This document shows positions 9,762 through 16,759 of a DNA stretch of 64,000 nt, piece after piece (position 1 is the first letter of the stretch; every line of letters begins with the position of its first letter). The notes beneath the pieces are model-generated. The model had not been told where the DNA came from and did no database searches. It worked only from the letters and a program-made list of their open reading frames with translations. The stretch lies in the NCBI RefSeq assembly GCF_015234515.1, contig NZ_JADGMY010000025.1, forward strand, positions 62,001 to 126,000, read 5' to 3'. Made by a program: the position numbers and the translations under genes. The DNA is from Cellulomonas sp. Lineage in GTDB: Bacteria > Actinomycetota > Actinomycetes > Actinomycetales > Cellulomonadaceae.

Positions 9762-10486
9762 GCGCCGTGCTCGCCGCGGAGCTCACGAAGGTCCGCACCC
9801 TCCCGTCGGTGTGGGCGGTGGTGGGCGTCGCGCTCGTCGCCGACGTGGTGCTGGCGGTGCTCGCGCGCGACGACGCGCTGCGTCTGGCCGGAGCGGACGG
9901 CGGGATCCCGCTCGGCCAGGTCGGCAGTCTCATGCTCGCGCCGGTGTACGTCTTCGCAGCGCTCGGGGCGATCGCGGCGGGGACCGAGTACACCGGTGGA
10001 CAGCTGCGCTCGAGCCTGCTCGCGACGCCGGACCGTCCCCGGTCGTTCCGCGCCCACCTCGCCGTGGCGGCGGGCGTGAGCGCAGCCGCCGCGCTCGTGG
10101 TCGTGACGCCGGCGTACCTCGTCCAGCACGCGGGTGCCCTTGGCGACGGCACACTCGGGCCGCGTGATGCCGTGACGGCGGTGCTCGCGCTGCTGAGCGT
10201 GTACACGCTGATGTCGGTGCTCGCGTTCGGGTTCGCGGTGCTCGCTCGTGGCGCGGTGGTGCCGCTGGTCGTGCTCGTCGTCGCGGCACTGCTCGTCGCA
10301 CCGACCCTGCGCGGTGCGCTGCCCCAGGTGATCGCGCTCCTCCCGCAGGACGCGGCGTTGAGCGCCGTCGGGACGCCCGAGGGCCCCGACGCGTTGACGC
10401 GTGGGGCGGGTCTCGGGGTCCTGACGGCATGGGTCGCGGCGTGCGTCGCGGCGGCGTACGTGACGTTCGCACGACGTGATGCCTGA
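9758..10486 (+). CDS. ABC transporter permease (ABC-2 like), second subunit
   Basis: A 242-residue membrane protein that opens with LAAELTKVRTLPSVWAV and contains AGTEYTGGQLRSSLLATPDR. Both match equivalent regions of the preceding permease, so the two look like an old tandem duplication forming a heterodimeric channel. It has about six transmembrane segments. The GTG start overlaps the preceding stop by 4 bp. It is the last gene of the exporter operon and converges on the FHA-like gene with 24 bp between stops. Confidence 0.88.
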   Translation: MSAVLAAELTKVRTLPSVWAVVGVALVADVVLAVLARDDALRLAGADGGIPLGQVGSLMLAPVYVFAALGAIAAGTEYTGGQLRSSLLATPDRPRSFRAHLAVAAGVSAAAALVVVTPAYLVQHAGALGDGTLGPRDAVTAVLALLSVYTLMSVLAFGFAVLARGAVVPLVVLVVAALLVAPTLRGALPQVIALLPQDAALSAVGTPEGPDALTRGAGLGVLTAWVAACVAAAYVTFARRDA

Positions 10487-10510
10487 CCTCGCAGGGCTGC
10501 ACGGCCGTGG

Positions 10511-11182
10511 CTACTGCACCGCGCCGAGTCGGATGGCGACCGCGACGAGCGCGTCACGACCTGCTCCTCTCGGAAGGTCGAGCTTCGCGCTCACGTACCG
10601 GATGTGTGCGTCCACGGCGCGTGCGGTGAGCTGTCGCCGCCCGGAGCTCAGAACGCTCGCGATCTGCGACGACGTCGGCAAGGGGGCGCTGAGCGACCCC
10701 GCAAGGCGGGGGCGGCACAGCTCGCGCAGCACGCGGTGATACGTCGATCCCGGGTCGAGCAGCGGGCGCGCCGGCGCCTCTCGGCACACCGGCTGGTGCT
10801 TGAGGACCCGTCGGGGCTCGGGCCCGAAGATCGTGACCATGGAGCCGGATGGCGCGTTGGTCGGCCCGATCTGTGACAGCTCGAACGGGACGGGGACGCG
10901 TCGGCGGCCGGGTTCGACGAGGAAGTACTGGTACGAGTCGTCCATGTTGACGATCCGGATCGGCTGCTGGTCGGAGAGGTTGCTCACCGACCAGTAGCCG
11001 TGGCCGGCGGTGATCTCCGCCGTGAAAGCGGGTGTGTTGTCGTCCTCGATCCTCAGATTCAGGTCGCACGTGCTGCACCGGCAGACTCCCACGGACGCCG
11101 ACTGCCCGGATCTCACCGTGAGCTGCCGTGCGGGCCGGCCCGCCTCGCATGGTGCCTGGATCGTGATCTGGTCTTCGTGCAT
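10511..11182 (-). CDS. FHA-like domain protein with C-terminal winged-helix-like region
   Basis: A 223-residue protein. Residues ~10-115 fit an FHA-type beta-sandwich (SASVGVCRCSTCDLNLRI, then WSVSNLSDQQPIRI). The canonical GR...S..H phosphothreonine pocket is not clearly present, and there are two close CxC/CxxC cysteines. The C-terminal ~80 residues (LRELCRPRLAGS, then ARAVDAHIRYVSAKLDL) resemble the helical/winged domain attached to FHA domains in many actinobacterial proteins of unknown role. The start is MHEDQIT, although an ATG/GTG upstream is possible. No Ser/Thr kinase gene is nearby. Confidence 0.6.
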   Translation of the reverse strand: MHEDQITIQAPCEAGRPARQLTVRSGQSASVGVCRCSTCDLNLRIEDDNTPAFTAEITAGHGYWSVSNLSDQQPIRIVNMDDSYQYFLVEPGRRRVPVPFELSQIGPTNAPSGSMVTIFGPEPRRVLKHQPVCREAPARPLLDPGSTYHRVLRELCRPRLAGSLSAPLPTSSQIASVLSSGRRQLTARAVDAHIRYVSAKLDLPRGAGRDALVAVAIRLGAVQ

Positions 11183-11470
11183 GGCAAGAACGCCCCCCCT
11201 ACTGTGACGCTCCGGTCGCGGGTCGCCAGCGACCGCCGCGCCTTCCATCATGCGAACTGGCTCGCATAGCAAAACACGCACCTCGGACATGAGGGACATG
11301 TTTGGCACCGCGGGAGGCCCTTGGTCGCGGTGGAGCCGTCAGGTGGCCGGGCGGACGAGTTCCACCCCCGGGCTCGCGAACGCGTGCTACGGCCAGACGC
11401 TGCGGGGCTCGGGTTCGACGGCGCGCGCCTCGGTGGCAGCGGTGGCTCGAGCACCGCGTCCGGCAGCGGC

Positions 11471-12376
11471 TCACCCTCGCCACTCGACAGACTGCTGTTC
11501 GGTCGCGCCTGGCCCTGGACCGGACCCATCACGGATGCCCGCGGCCGCGGCCATCAGGGAGACGAGGGTCGTGTGGTAGCTCTGCGCGAAGCGGCCGGCG
11601 GGCGTCGAGGCGGTGGACTGCCCGGGCCGCACCGGCCCAGGGACCATCCCCTCCAGGTCCTGGGCTCGGTGCAGTGAGGTCATGCCGGGAACGTCGATGC
11701 CCAGGCAGCGGCCCGCCAGCAGCAGCTCGGCCACGAGGTCGAGATTGCGTCTCAGCTCGAACACGCGCACCCAGACCGGCAGCCATGCGCGCACGTACTC
11801 GGCCATGTGGGTCGGCATCTCCTCGGGCCGTCGGCCGAAGCCGGTGACGTAGAAGACCGTGTGGGTGACGGAGTAGCCGGCGTCGTCGTCGACGACCCAC
11901 GGTTCGGGCTGATGGCCGAGCCACGTGTCCCGCAGACACTCCCGCTCGTCCCACGGGCTCGGCAGGCCGACCACAGCGAGGCTTCGACCGAGCTCGATCC
12001 GCCGCCAGGGTGCAACTTCGAGCGCGACGACGGCGCGCAGGGGCATGAGGCGAGCCAGGCGTCGCTCGAGGGCCATGAGCCGCAACCCGTGCGTCGCGAA
12101 CACCGAGTAGAGGGAGACGACCGGTGGCACCAGGGCGTGGTGCTCATCGACGACGCGCAGCAGCAGCTCGCCCTCCTGGGTCTCCTGCCAGCACCACTCC
12201 AGCCAGCCTGCGGAGTCGGAGCCGAGATCCGCGACATGTGCGGTGAGCGCCAGCTCACCGAGGGGCTTGAGGGCGTGCACGAAGCCGGGGCTCGCGACGT
12301 CAGGCAGGTGGAACCGGTCGAGGTTGTGGTCGACCCATCGGCGGGTACCCGCCAGCACGGCGTGCGCCGCGGTCAC
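11471..12376 (-). CDS. Conserved hypothetical protein, helical (DUF6895-like?)
   Basis: A 301-residue, Trp/Leu-rich soluble protein with no motif I can assign to a catalytic family. The regular helical look and the phrases WVDHNLDRFHLP and VTHTVFYVTGFG recall actinobacterial DUF6895-type proteins, but this is only a resemblance from memory. It is the third gene of a three-gene operon. Its GTG start overlaps the upstream stop by 4 bp (GTGA), so co-translation and a joint function are likely. No signal peptide or membrane segment is visible. Confidence 0.62.
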   Translation of the reverse strand: MTAAHAVLAGTRRWVDHNLDRFHLPDVASPGFVHALKPLGELALTAHVADLGSDSAGWLEWCWQETQEGELLLRVVDEHHALVPPVVSLYSVFATHGLRLMALERRLARLMPLRAVVALEVAPWRRIELGRSLAVVGLPSPWDERECLRDTWLGHQPEPWVVDDDAGYSVTHTVFYVTGFGRRPEEMPTHMAEYVRAWLPVWVRVFELRRNLDLVAELLLAGRCLGIDVPGMTSLHRAQDLEGMVPGPVRPGQSTASTPAGRFAQSYHTTLVSLMAAAAGIRDGSGPGPGATEQQSVEWRG

Positions 12377-13071
12377 GCGGGCACGCCGCCGAGTGCGACA
12401 TCAGCTGAGAGCGCCGCACGATCGAGCAGATGGTCGACGACGGCCAGGGACCACGCCACCGTCGGGTCGCAGCCCGCGTAGATGCGCTGGTACTCCAGCA
12501 GCGGCAGGATCAGGCCGGCATCGCGCTGGTCGACGAACGGCAGCCAGCGGAGCAGGCGCGCGCAGGTCCAGTGGTCCTGCTCGGCGGCCGCAAGCGTGGC
12601 CGCCCGAGCCACGTCGAGAGCACGAGCCTCGACGATCGAGGCCTCCACGGGTGCGAGGCGGGGAAGGGCGGCGGAGGCCCGCGCCGCCAGTGCGGCTCCG
12701 AGCTCCTCCCAGCCGAGGTCCGGCAGCGGCGCGGATGGTGGTCCGGCCTCGATCCGAGCATCGGCGAGATCGGCCCCGAGCAGTCGCGCGACGACCGCGT
12801 CGTCGGCCGCGGACCGATCCGGGGGCAGCGGCAGCTGCGGGACGAGCCGGACAGCCGCCACCACGGCGGTCCCCTGGACCGGCGTCAGGCCCACGCCGCA
12901 GAGGTGGAGGGTGGTGGCGAGCTCGGGGAGGCAGGCGCGCAGGGCAAGGAGACCTGTGGGCGACGTGTCCACCGGAAGATCCGCCGACTCGTCGTCCCGG
13001 TCGGGGTCCGTGGCGCGGAGCATGCGCACCAGGGCGTCGAGCAGCGTGTCCCTGTGCTCGGCGATCAGCAC
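12373..13071 (-). CDS. Hypothetical protein, operon partner
   Basis: A 232-residue Ala/Leu-rich helical protein with a GTG start 13 bp after the stop of the preceding 102-residue gene and a 4-bp overlap into the following 301-residue gene. Paired phrases such as LDVARAATLAAAEQDHWT and DHLLDRAAL suggest stacked helices. The segment LPLLEYQRIYAGCDPTVAW resembles part of the downstream partner family. I do not recognise a catalytic motif. Tight coupling is the best evidence that it is real and works with its neighbours. Confidence 0.62.
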   Translation of the reverse strand: MLIAEHRDTLLDALVRMLRATDPDRDDESADLPVDTSPTGLLALRACLPELATTLHLCGVGLTPVQGTAVVAAVRLVPQLPLPPDRSAADDAVVARLLGADLADARIEAGPPSAPLPDLGWEELGAALAARASAALPRLAPVEASIVEARALDVARAATLAAAEQDHWTCARLLRWLPFVDQRDAGLILPLLEYQRIYAGCDPTVAWSLAVVDHLLDRAALSADVALGGVPA

Positions 13072-13083
13072 GCGGTCGTGGAG

Positions 13084-13392
13084 CTACTGCGCGTCGGTCA
13101 CGACGAGGCTGGCGAGCTGCTCGCTCTCATCGGTGAGCCAGCTGACCCACTTCAGGTCGAACCGCACGATCGGCCCGTTCGGCCCGCTCGCGACACCACC
13201 CGGATTGAACACGACGCGAGAGTCTCGACGGGTGAGAAGTCCCGACAGCTCGTCCCAGTCCTTCGGGTCCAGCGCAGAGGAGACCACCTCCAACGTCAGT
13301 CTCGCTTCCTCGGCCTCCTCGGGCGCGTGCAGCGTCACGGCGAAGTCGGACTCACCTGTCGCCGGCGCCCGGCGACTCACAGCTCGGAGCAT
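13084..13392 (-). CDS. Small hypothetical protein, first gene of unknown operon
   Basis: A 102-residue acidic protein with alternating strands (ARLTLEVVSSALDP, PIVRFDLKWVSWLTD) and an ATG start. It leads the three-gene operon of unknown proteins on this strand, with 13 bp to the next gene. No family was recognised. The regular codon pattern and its position in the operon support it as real. Confidence 0.58.
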   Translation of the reverse strand: MLRAVSRRAPATGESDFAVTLHAPEEAEEARLTLEVVSSALDPKDWDELSGLLTRRDSRVVFNPGGVASGPNGPIVRFDLKWVSWLTDESEQLASLVVTDAQ

Positions 13393-13721
13393 CGCGAACC
13401 CCCTCAGTCCCCACGTCCACGTAGCGGAACGCTGCGCGGTTCGCGTCTGGAGCAGATACCGCTGGCGTTTTCAGGGTAGGACCGTCGTCGGTCGTCCCAC
13501 AATGGTGTTGTCGTCCAGAAGGCCGGACGCGGGGGCCCGCCGAGAGAATGCCCTTTTCACGGGCGCGGTGTTCCGCTGCGACGATGCCTTTTCACCCGAT
13601 GCCCGCGCGGAGGGACGACGTGGAGGCCTGGCAGCCCACGGCAACCTATCGGCGACGGGTTCCCATCGAGGCGGCGACGTCTGCGCCGCATCGTCACGCG
13701 TCGCAGCCTGAGACCCGGACC
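13393..13721. other. Intergenic stretch, no gene seen
   Basis: These 329 bases separate the start of the unknown operon from the end of the alpha/beta-hydrolase gene, so they should contain the operon promoter and the hydrolase terminator. I see no convincing coding frame, hairpin or repeat here. Two loose copies of an ATGCC(C)TTTTCAC motif lie near 13547 and 13585. Confidence 0.5.
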
Positions 13722-14558
13722 TCAGCCGGGGTCGTCGAGAAACGCGAGGATCACCTCGGCGAGCCGCTCGGGCTGGTCCTCGGGGACGAGGGTCGAGGAG
13801 TCGGCGATCTCGACCAGACGTCCGGCTGGGTAGAGGGCCGCGAGCCGGGGCCCGTGCGCGCGAGGCATCAGCGGGTCGTCCTGCGCCCACACCACCAGGA
13901 CGGGACCCGTGAAGTCGGCGAGCCGCTCGGACCAGGCCAGGAGCGTCGCGCGATCCGGTGCCGAGGACGCGAACGCCGCGAAGTCGCGCCGGATCGCCCG
14001 GGACCTCCTCGCGGGCGCGATCCAGTCGTCGAAGACCTCGTCCGGGATGCCGCGCAGGCTCATGGCGCCGTAGGCGCGACGGCTGCGCCGGAACCAACGG
14101 GTGCGCATCAGCTGCACGACCAGCCAGATCCCGCCCGGCACCCGGGCGGCCGCCGCCAGGGCCTTCGCCGGTTCGGGCGGGAAGTTGTCGAACGCCTCGC
14201 ACGCCACCAGCACCATCCGTCCGACGCGTTGCGCGCGGCCCTCGGAGACCATGAACTGGCCACCGCCCCAGTCGTTGAGCACGAGCGTCACGTCCGTGAG
14301 GTCCAGCCGCTCGAGGAACTCACCGAGCAGCAGCGCCACGCCGCGGTGGGACAGGTCCGCGCCCGGGTGCATCGGCTGCCGGTGGCCGCCGAGCGGGAGG
14401 GTCGGCAGGATGCACCGGTACCCGGTGAGCAGCGGCACGACCTTGCGCCACTGCGTCTCGTTCATGGGGACGCCGTGCGCGAGGACGAGGACGGGACCGT
14501 CGCCGCCCGTGTCCTCGTAGTCAATGCGGCCGGCGCTCAGCTCGATGTGACGGCGCAT
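13722..14558 (-). CDS. Alpha/beta-hydrolase with Asp nucleophile and no catalytic His
   Basis: A 278-residue alpha/beta-hydrolase. The oxyanion strand HGVPMNETQWRKV and the nucleophile elbow LNDWGGGQ place Asp at the nucleophile position, as in haloalkane dehalogenases and epoxide hydrolases. The acid strand is VLVVWAQDDPLMP. Where the catalytic His normally sits (D-x-GHF) this protein reads DSSTLVPEDQPE, so the base is missing. I recall the same substitution in other actinobacterial hydrolase-fold proteins, so it is probably a subfamily trait rather than decay. Hydrolytic activity is therefore uncertain. A copy of the dispersed hairpin repeat lies upstream of its start. Confidence 0.8.
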   Translation of the reverse strand: MRRHIELSAGRIDYEDTGGDGPVLVLAHGVPMNETQWRKVVPLLTGYRCILPTLPLGGHRQPMHPGADLSHRGVALLLGEFLERLDLTDVTLVLNDWGGGQFMVSEGRAQRVGRMVLVACEAFDNFPPEPAKALAAAARVPGGIWLVVQLMRTRWFRRSRRAYGAMSLRGIPDEVFDDWIAPARRSRAIRRDFAAFASSAPDRATLLAWSERLADFTGPVLVVWAQDDPLMPRAHGPRLAALYPAGRLVEIADSSTLVPEDQPERLAEVILAFLDDPG

Positions 14559-14651
14559 GGCTCACGCTGACACGTCCCGGCGCAGGAAGTCGACGGTCGC
14601 GACGACACAGATCGCCACGGACATGCAGGAAGCCACCGCACTCGTGCACCG

Positions 14652-14743
14652 GCTCATCTGGCTTGTCCGAAGAGCGACGCCATGACCTGCGATCGGACAA
14701 GCAGGTGAGACGGCGTTCGTCTCAGCAAGTTGTCCGGATCTCA
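14652..14743 (+). repeat. Dispersed hairpin repeat, copy A
   Basis: This is a ~92-bp copy of the family found seven times in full in this window. Its main stem has outer arms CGGACAA/TTGTCCG and inner arms TGAGACG/CGTCTCA around the loop GCGTT. Relative to other copies, the outer arm has changed on both sides (CAA/TTG instead of CAG/CTG), which is a compensatory change that preserves pairing. Confidence 0.75.
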
Positions 14744-14762
14744 TGTACTTGCTCCGTGGGAT

Positions 14763-15314
14763 TTACATCAGCCTCGGCAGCCCGTACATGAATGCGACGG
14801 TGGCGAGAGTGGTCGAGAGCACCGGGTGCGCCGTGACGATCCAGAACGCTTCGGGCCACCGACGGCGGGCGTCCTTCAACCGGTTGATCGGCAGGTTGAC
14901 CCGCACCGTAGGGACAGCGAGTGGTGCCCAGCGTGCGCGCATGGCTGTGTCGCTGGCGGTGCTCGTGTCCCGCACTCGGAGGAGCACGCCTCCCGTCGTA
15001 CCTATGAGGAGGTGGTGGTCGACGGCGATGTCAGTGCCCCGGCTGCCCTGGTCGCGGAAGGGCACTGTCTGGACGAGCTCGATGCGGGAGATCCGCGATC
15101 GTTCGATGCGCCGCTGATGACCGGCCCGGCTCCTCCACTGGACAGCCTCGGACGTCACGACCGCTCGCTTCCAGCTGGTCCGCAGTGCTCGCGGGTAGCG
15201 GGTGCGAGCCGCGTCCGGCCGCACGCCGAGCAGGAAGTCCACAACGATGCGCCGGGCCCCGGGACGAGAAGGTCGCGACGATGTGCCTGCGGGGTCGAGT
15301 CGGGCCACTTCCAC
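14763..15314 (-). CDS. Hypothetical protein
   Basis: A 183-residue protein with a basic, Arg-rich N-terminal half and a strand-rich segment (GTDIAVDHHLLIGTTGGVLL). Its C-terminus is hydrophobic (FWIVTAHPVLSTTLATVAFM) and could be one membrane helix. No family was recognised. Frames on the same stretch compete, and base composition is not decisive, so both the gene and its start are uncertain. It is bracketed by copy A of the hairpin repeat and a deleted repeat copy upstream. Confidence 0.42.
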   Translation of the reverse strand: MEVARLDPAGTSSRPSRPGARRIVVDFLLGVRPDAARTRYPRALRTSWKRAVVTSEAVQWRSRAGHQRRIERSRISRIELVQTVPFRDQGSRGTDIAVDHHLLIGTTGGVLLRVRDTSTASDTAMRARWAPLAVPTVRVNLPINRLKDARRRWPEAFWIVTAHPVLSTTLATVAFMYGLPRLM

Positions 15315-15394
15315 GCATCGGCCTCGACAGGCGCCAACTTCATCGTTCCGCGACGCTCGGCCGAAGGCCTGAGCTGCGCGGTCGCGACGTCGTC

Positions 15395-15429
15395 TGGAGG
15401 AACTCAGCGGAGTTGTCCCGAGTCCTCAA
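15395..15429 (+). repeat. Deletion derivative of the hairpin repeat
   Basis: The 5' end of the repeat (GGAACTCAGCGGAGTTGTCC) is joined directly to its 3' end (CGAGTCCTCA). The ~65-bp middle part containing the main hairpin is missing. This looks like a copy that lost its central stem. Confidence 0.55.
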
Positions 15430-15483
15430 CAGTTCGATCCCCGTGCCCCCGACCGTACGCCGTGCGTCGGCGTCCACCTGTCA

Positions 15484-15732
15484 TCAAGCGGTGGGTCGGG
15501 TACGCCCGGCATGCTGCTGGAGCCACCAGTCGATGGAGACGCTCCTCGCCTCCAGTCGACCGAGCCGGTCGACGGCGTGATCGATCACCTCTTGGGGGAG
15601 CCGGACGGCGTGATCGTGAACGTCATGCTCGAGCCCTTCCGGCCAGATGTAGGTGCCGTCCGTGTACTCGACGGCTCCGTTCTCGACGCCACAGATGCGG
15701 CACGGCGACTTGCCCATCTGCGGCCGCAGCAT
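15484..15732 (-). CDS. Small CxxC protein, possibly 5'-truncated
   Basis: An 82-residue protein with a CRICG knuckle followed by EYTDGTYIWPEGLEHDV and RLPQEVIDHAV. It looks like a conserved small protein family with a possible metal-binding pair of cysteines. The same frame stays open upstream for ~45 further codons that look coded (WRNERHPEHPDPHDLVDEN, HQLWFYLTTGT), up to a stop near 15864. No ATG, GTG or TTG lies in that extension. Either the true start has been lost or translation begins at the internal ATG reported here. Confidence 0.6.
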   Translation of the reverse strand: MLRPQMGKSPCRICGVENGAVEYTDGTYIWPEGLEHDVHDHAVRLPQEVIDHAVDRLGRLEARSVSIDWWLQQHAGRTRPTA

Positions 15733-15847
15733 TGTGCCGGTCGTCAGGTAGAACCACAGCTGGTGCCGCTCGTCGTGGTCCCAGTTCTCGTCGACCAGGT
15801 CGTGGGGGTCGGGATGCTCGGGATGCCGCTCGTTGCGCCAGTAGCCG

Positions 15848-16600
15848 TCACGGCAGGGCGAGGGTCATACCGCCGACGAGGACGTAGCCCGCCACGCACG
15901 CGAGGATCACGCACAGCGCGCGCCAGCCCTCGCGGCCGGTCTGGCAGAGCCGGCATCCCAGGGCGAACGACAGCCCGAGCAGCACGAAGCCGACGACGTC
16001 GTCCTCGCGGGCGCTCTCGAACACACCGCCGGCGGAACGCCACACCACGGCCGTCAGTGCTGCGCCGATCCCGACGATGCCCCCCACAGCGAGCAGCAGG
16101 CGCGCGTGGGCGGGGGGTGCGGACCCGTCGGCGAGGCCGCCACGTGCCACGGCCCGGCCGTCGGGAGCCACCACTACGAACGTCACGGCGGTGAGCGCCA
16201 GCCAGACTCCCGCGGTGATCAGCCCGTCGGCCGCAGCGTGCCCTTGGAGATGGCCTGAGACCGGAACGGCCAGTCCGACCGCGGCGAGCGAGCCGGCGAT
16301 CCAGGCCGCCATGCCCGACCGGTGCGCGGGGCGAGTGACGAGCACGACGGACGCCGCGGCGATCGCCACCATCAGGACTGCGGAGGCGCTGTCGGCGAGC
16401 CGGTGCAGCTCGGCCGTGCGGTCCCAGCCGTGGTCGGCGGTGTCCTGGAAGGCGACCCACGGTGTCAGGATCGAACGCCAGGTACCGAAGAGGACGAGCA
16501 AGGTCAGCGCCCAGAGCATCAGGAGGGCGCGGTAGAGGATCTCGCGGCCGGGTCCGCGACGCTTGTGCGTCTTGGCAGCCGTCGGTGCGGTCGAGGTCAC
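15848..16600 (-). CDS. Seven-helix integral membrane protein of unknown function
   Basis: A 250-residue protein with a basic N-terminus and seven hydrophobic segments (for example LLMLWALTLLVLFGTW, GLITAGVWLALTAVTFVVVA and LCVILACVAGYVLVGGM). No transporter or enzyme motif is visible. The ATG start faces the divergent histidine kinase gene across a 159-bp intergenic region. Its stop lies next to the small CxxC gene on the same strand. Confidence 0.75.
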   Translation of the reverse strand: MTSTAPTAAKTHKRRGPGREILYRALLMLWALTLLVLFGTWRSILTPWVAFQDTADHGWDRTAELHRLADSASAVLMVAIAAASVVLVTRPAHRSGMAAWIAGSLAAVGLAVPVSGHLQGHAAADGLITAGVWLALTAVTFVVVAPDGRAVARGGLADGSAPPAHARLLLAVGGIVGIGAALTAVVWRSAGGVFESAREDDVVGFVLLGLSFALGCRLCQTGREGWRALCVILACVAGYVLVGGMTLALP

Positions 16601-16759
16601 GGGAGTGCCTTCCTCCGGAGGTGCTGAACGGCCTCAGGCTGTCGCGCCCCTGCGCAGGGCAAGAAGGTGCACAGCGCCCGGCTATGCGGGCGGATCTGCC
16701 CGTGCAAGCGGGCGCGGTGGCCCTATCCCACCGGTCCGGGCGGGTTCCATACTGGGCAG

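Noticed and set aside
14652..14743. tRNA-like signal (TCCGAATCC) in repeat copies
   Set aside because: The bases resemble a T-loop but there is no acceptor stem, anticodon arm or cloverleaf; the sequence forms a single long hairpin instead.
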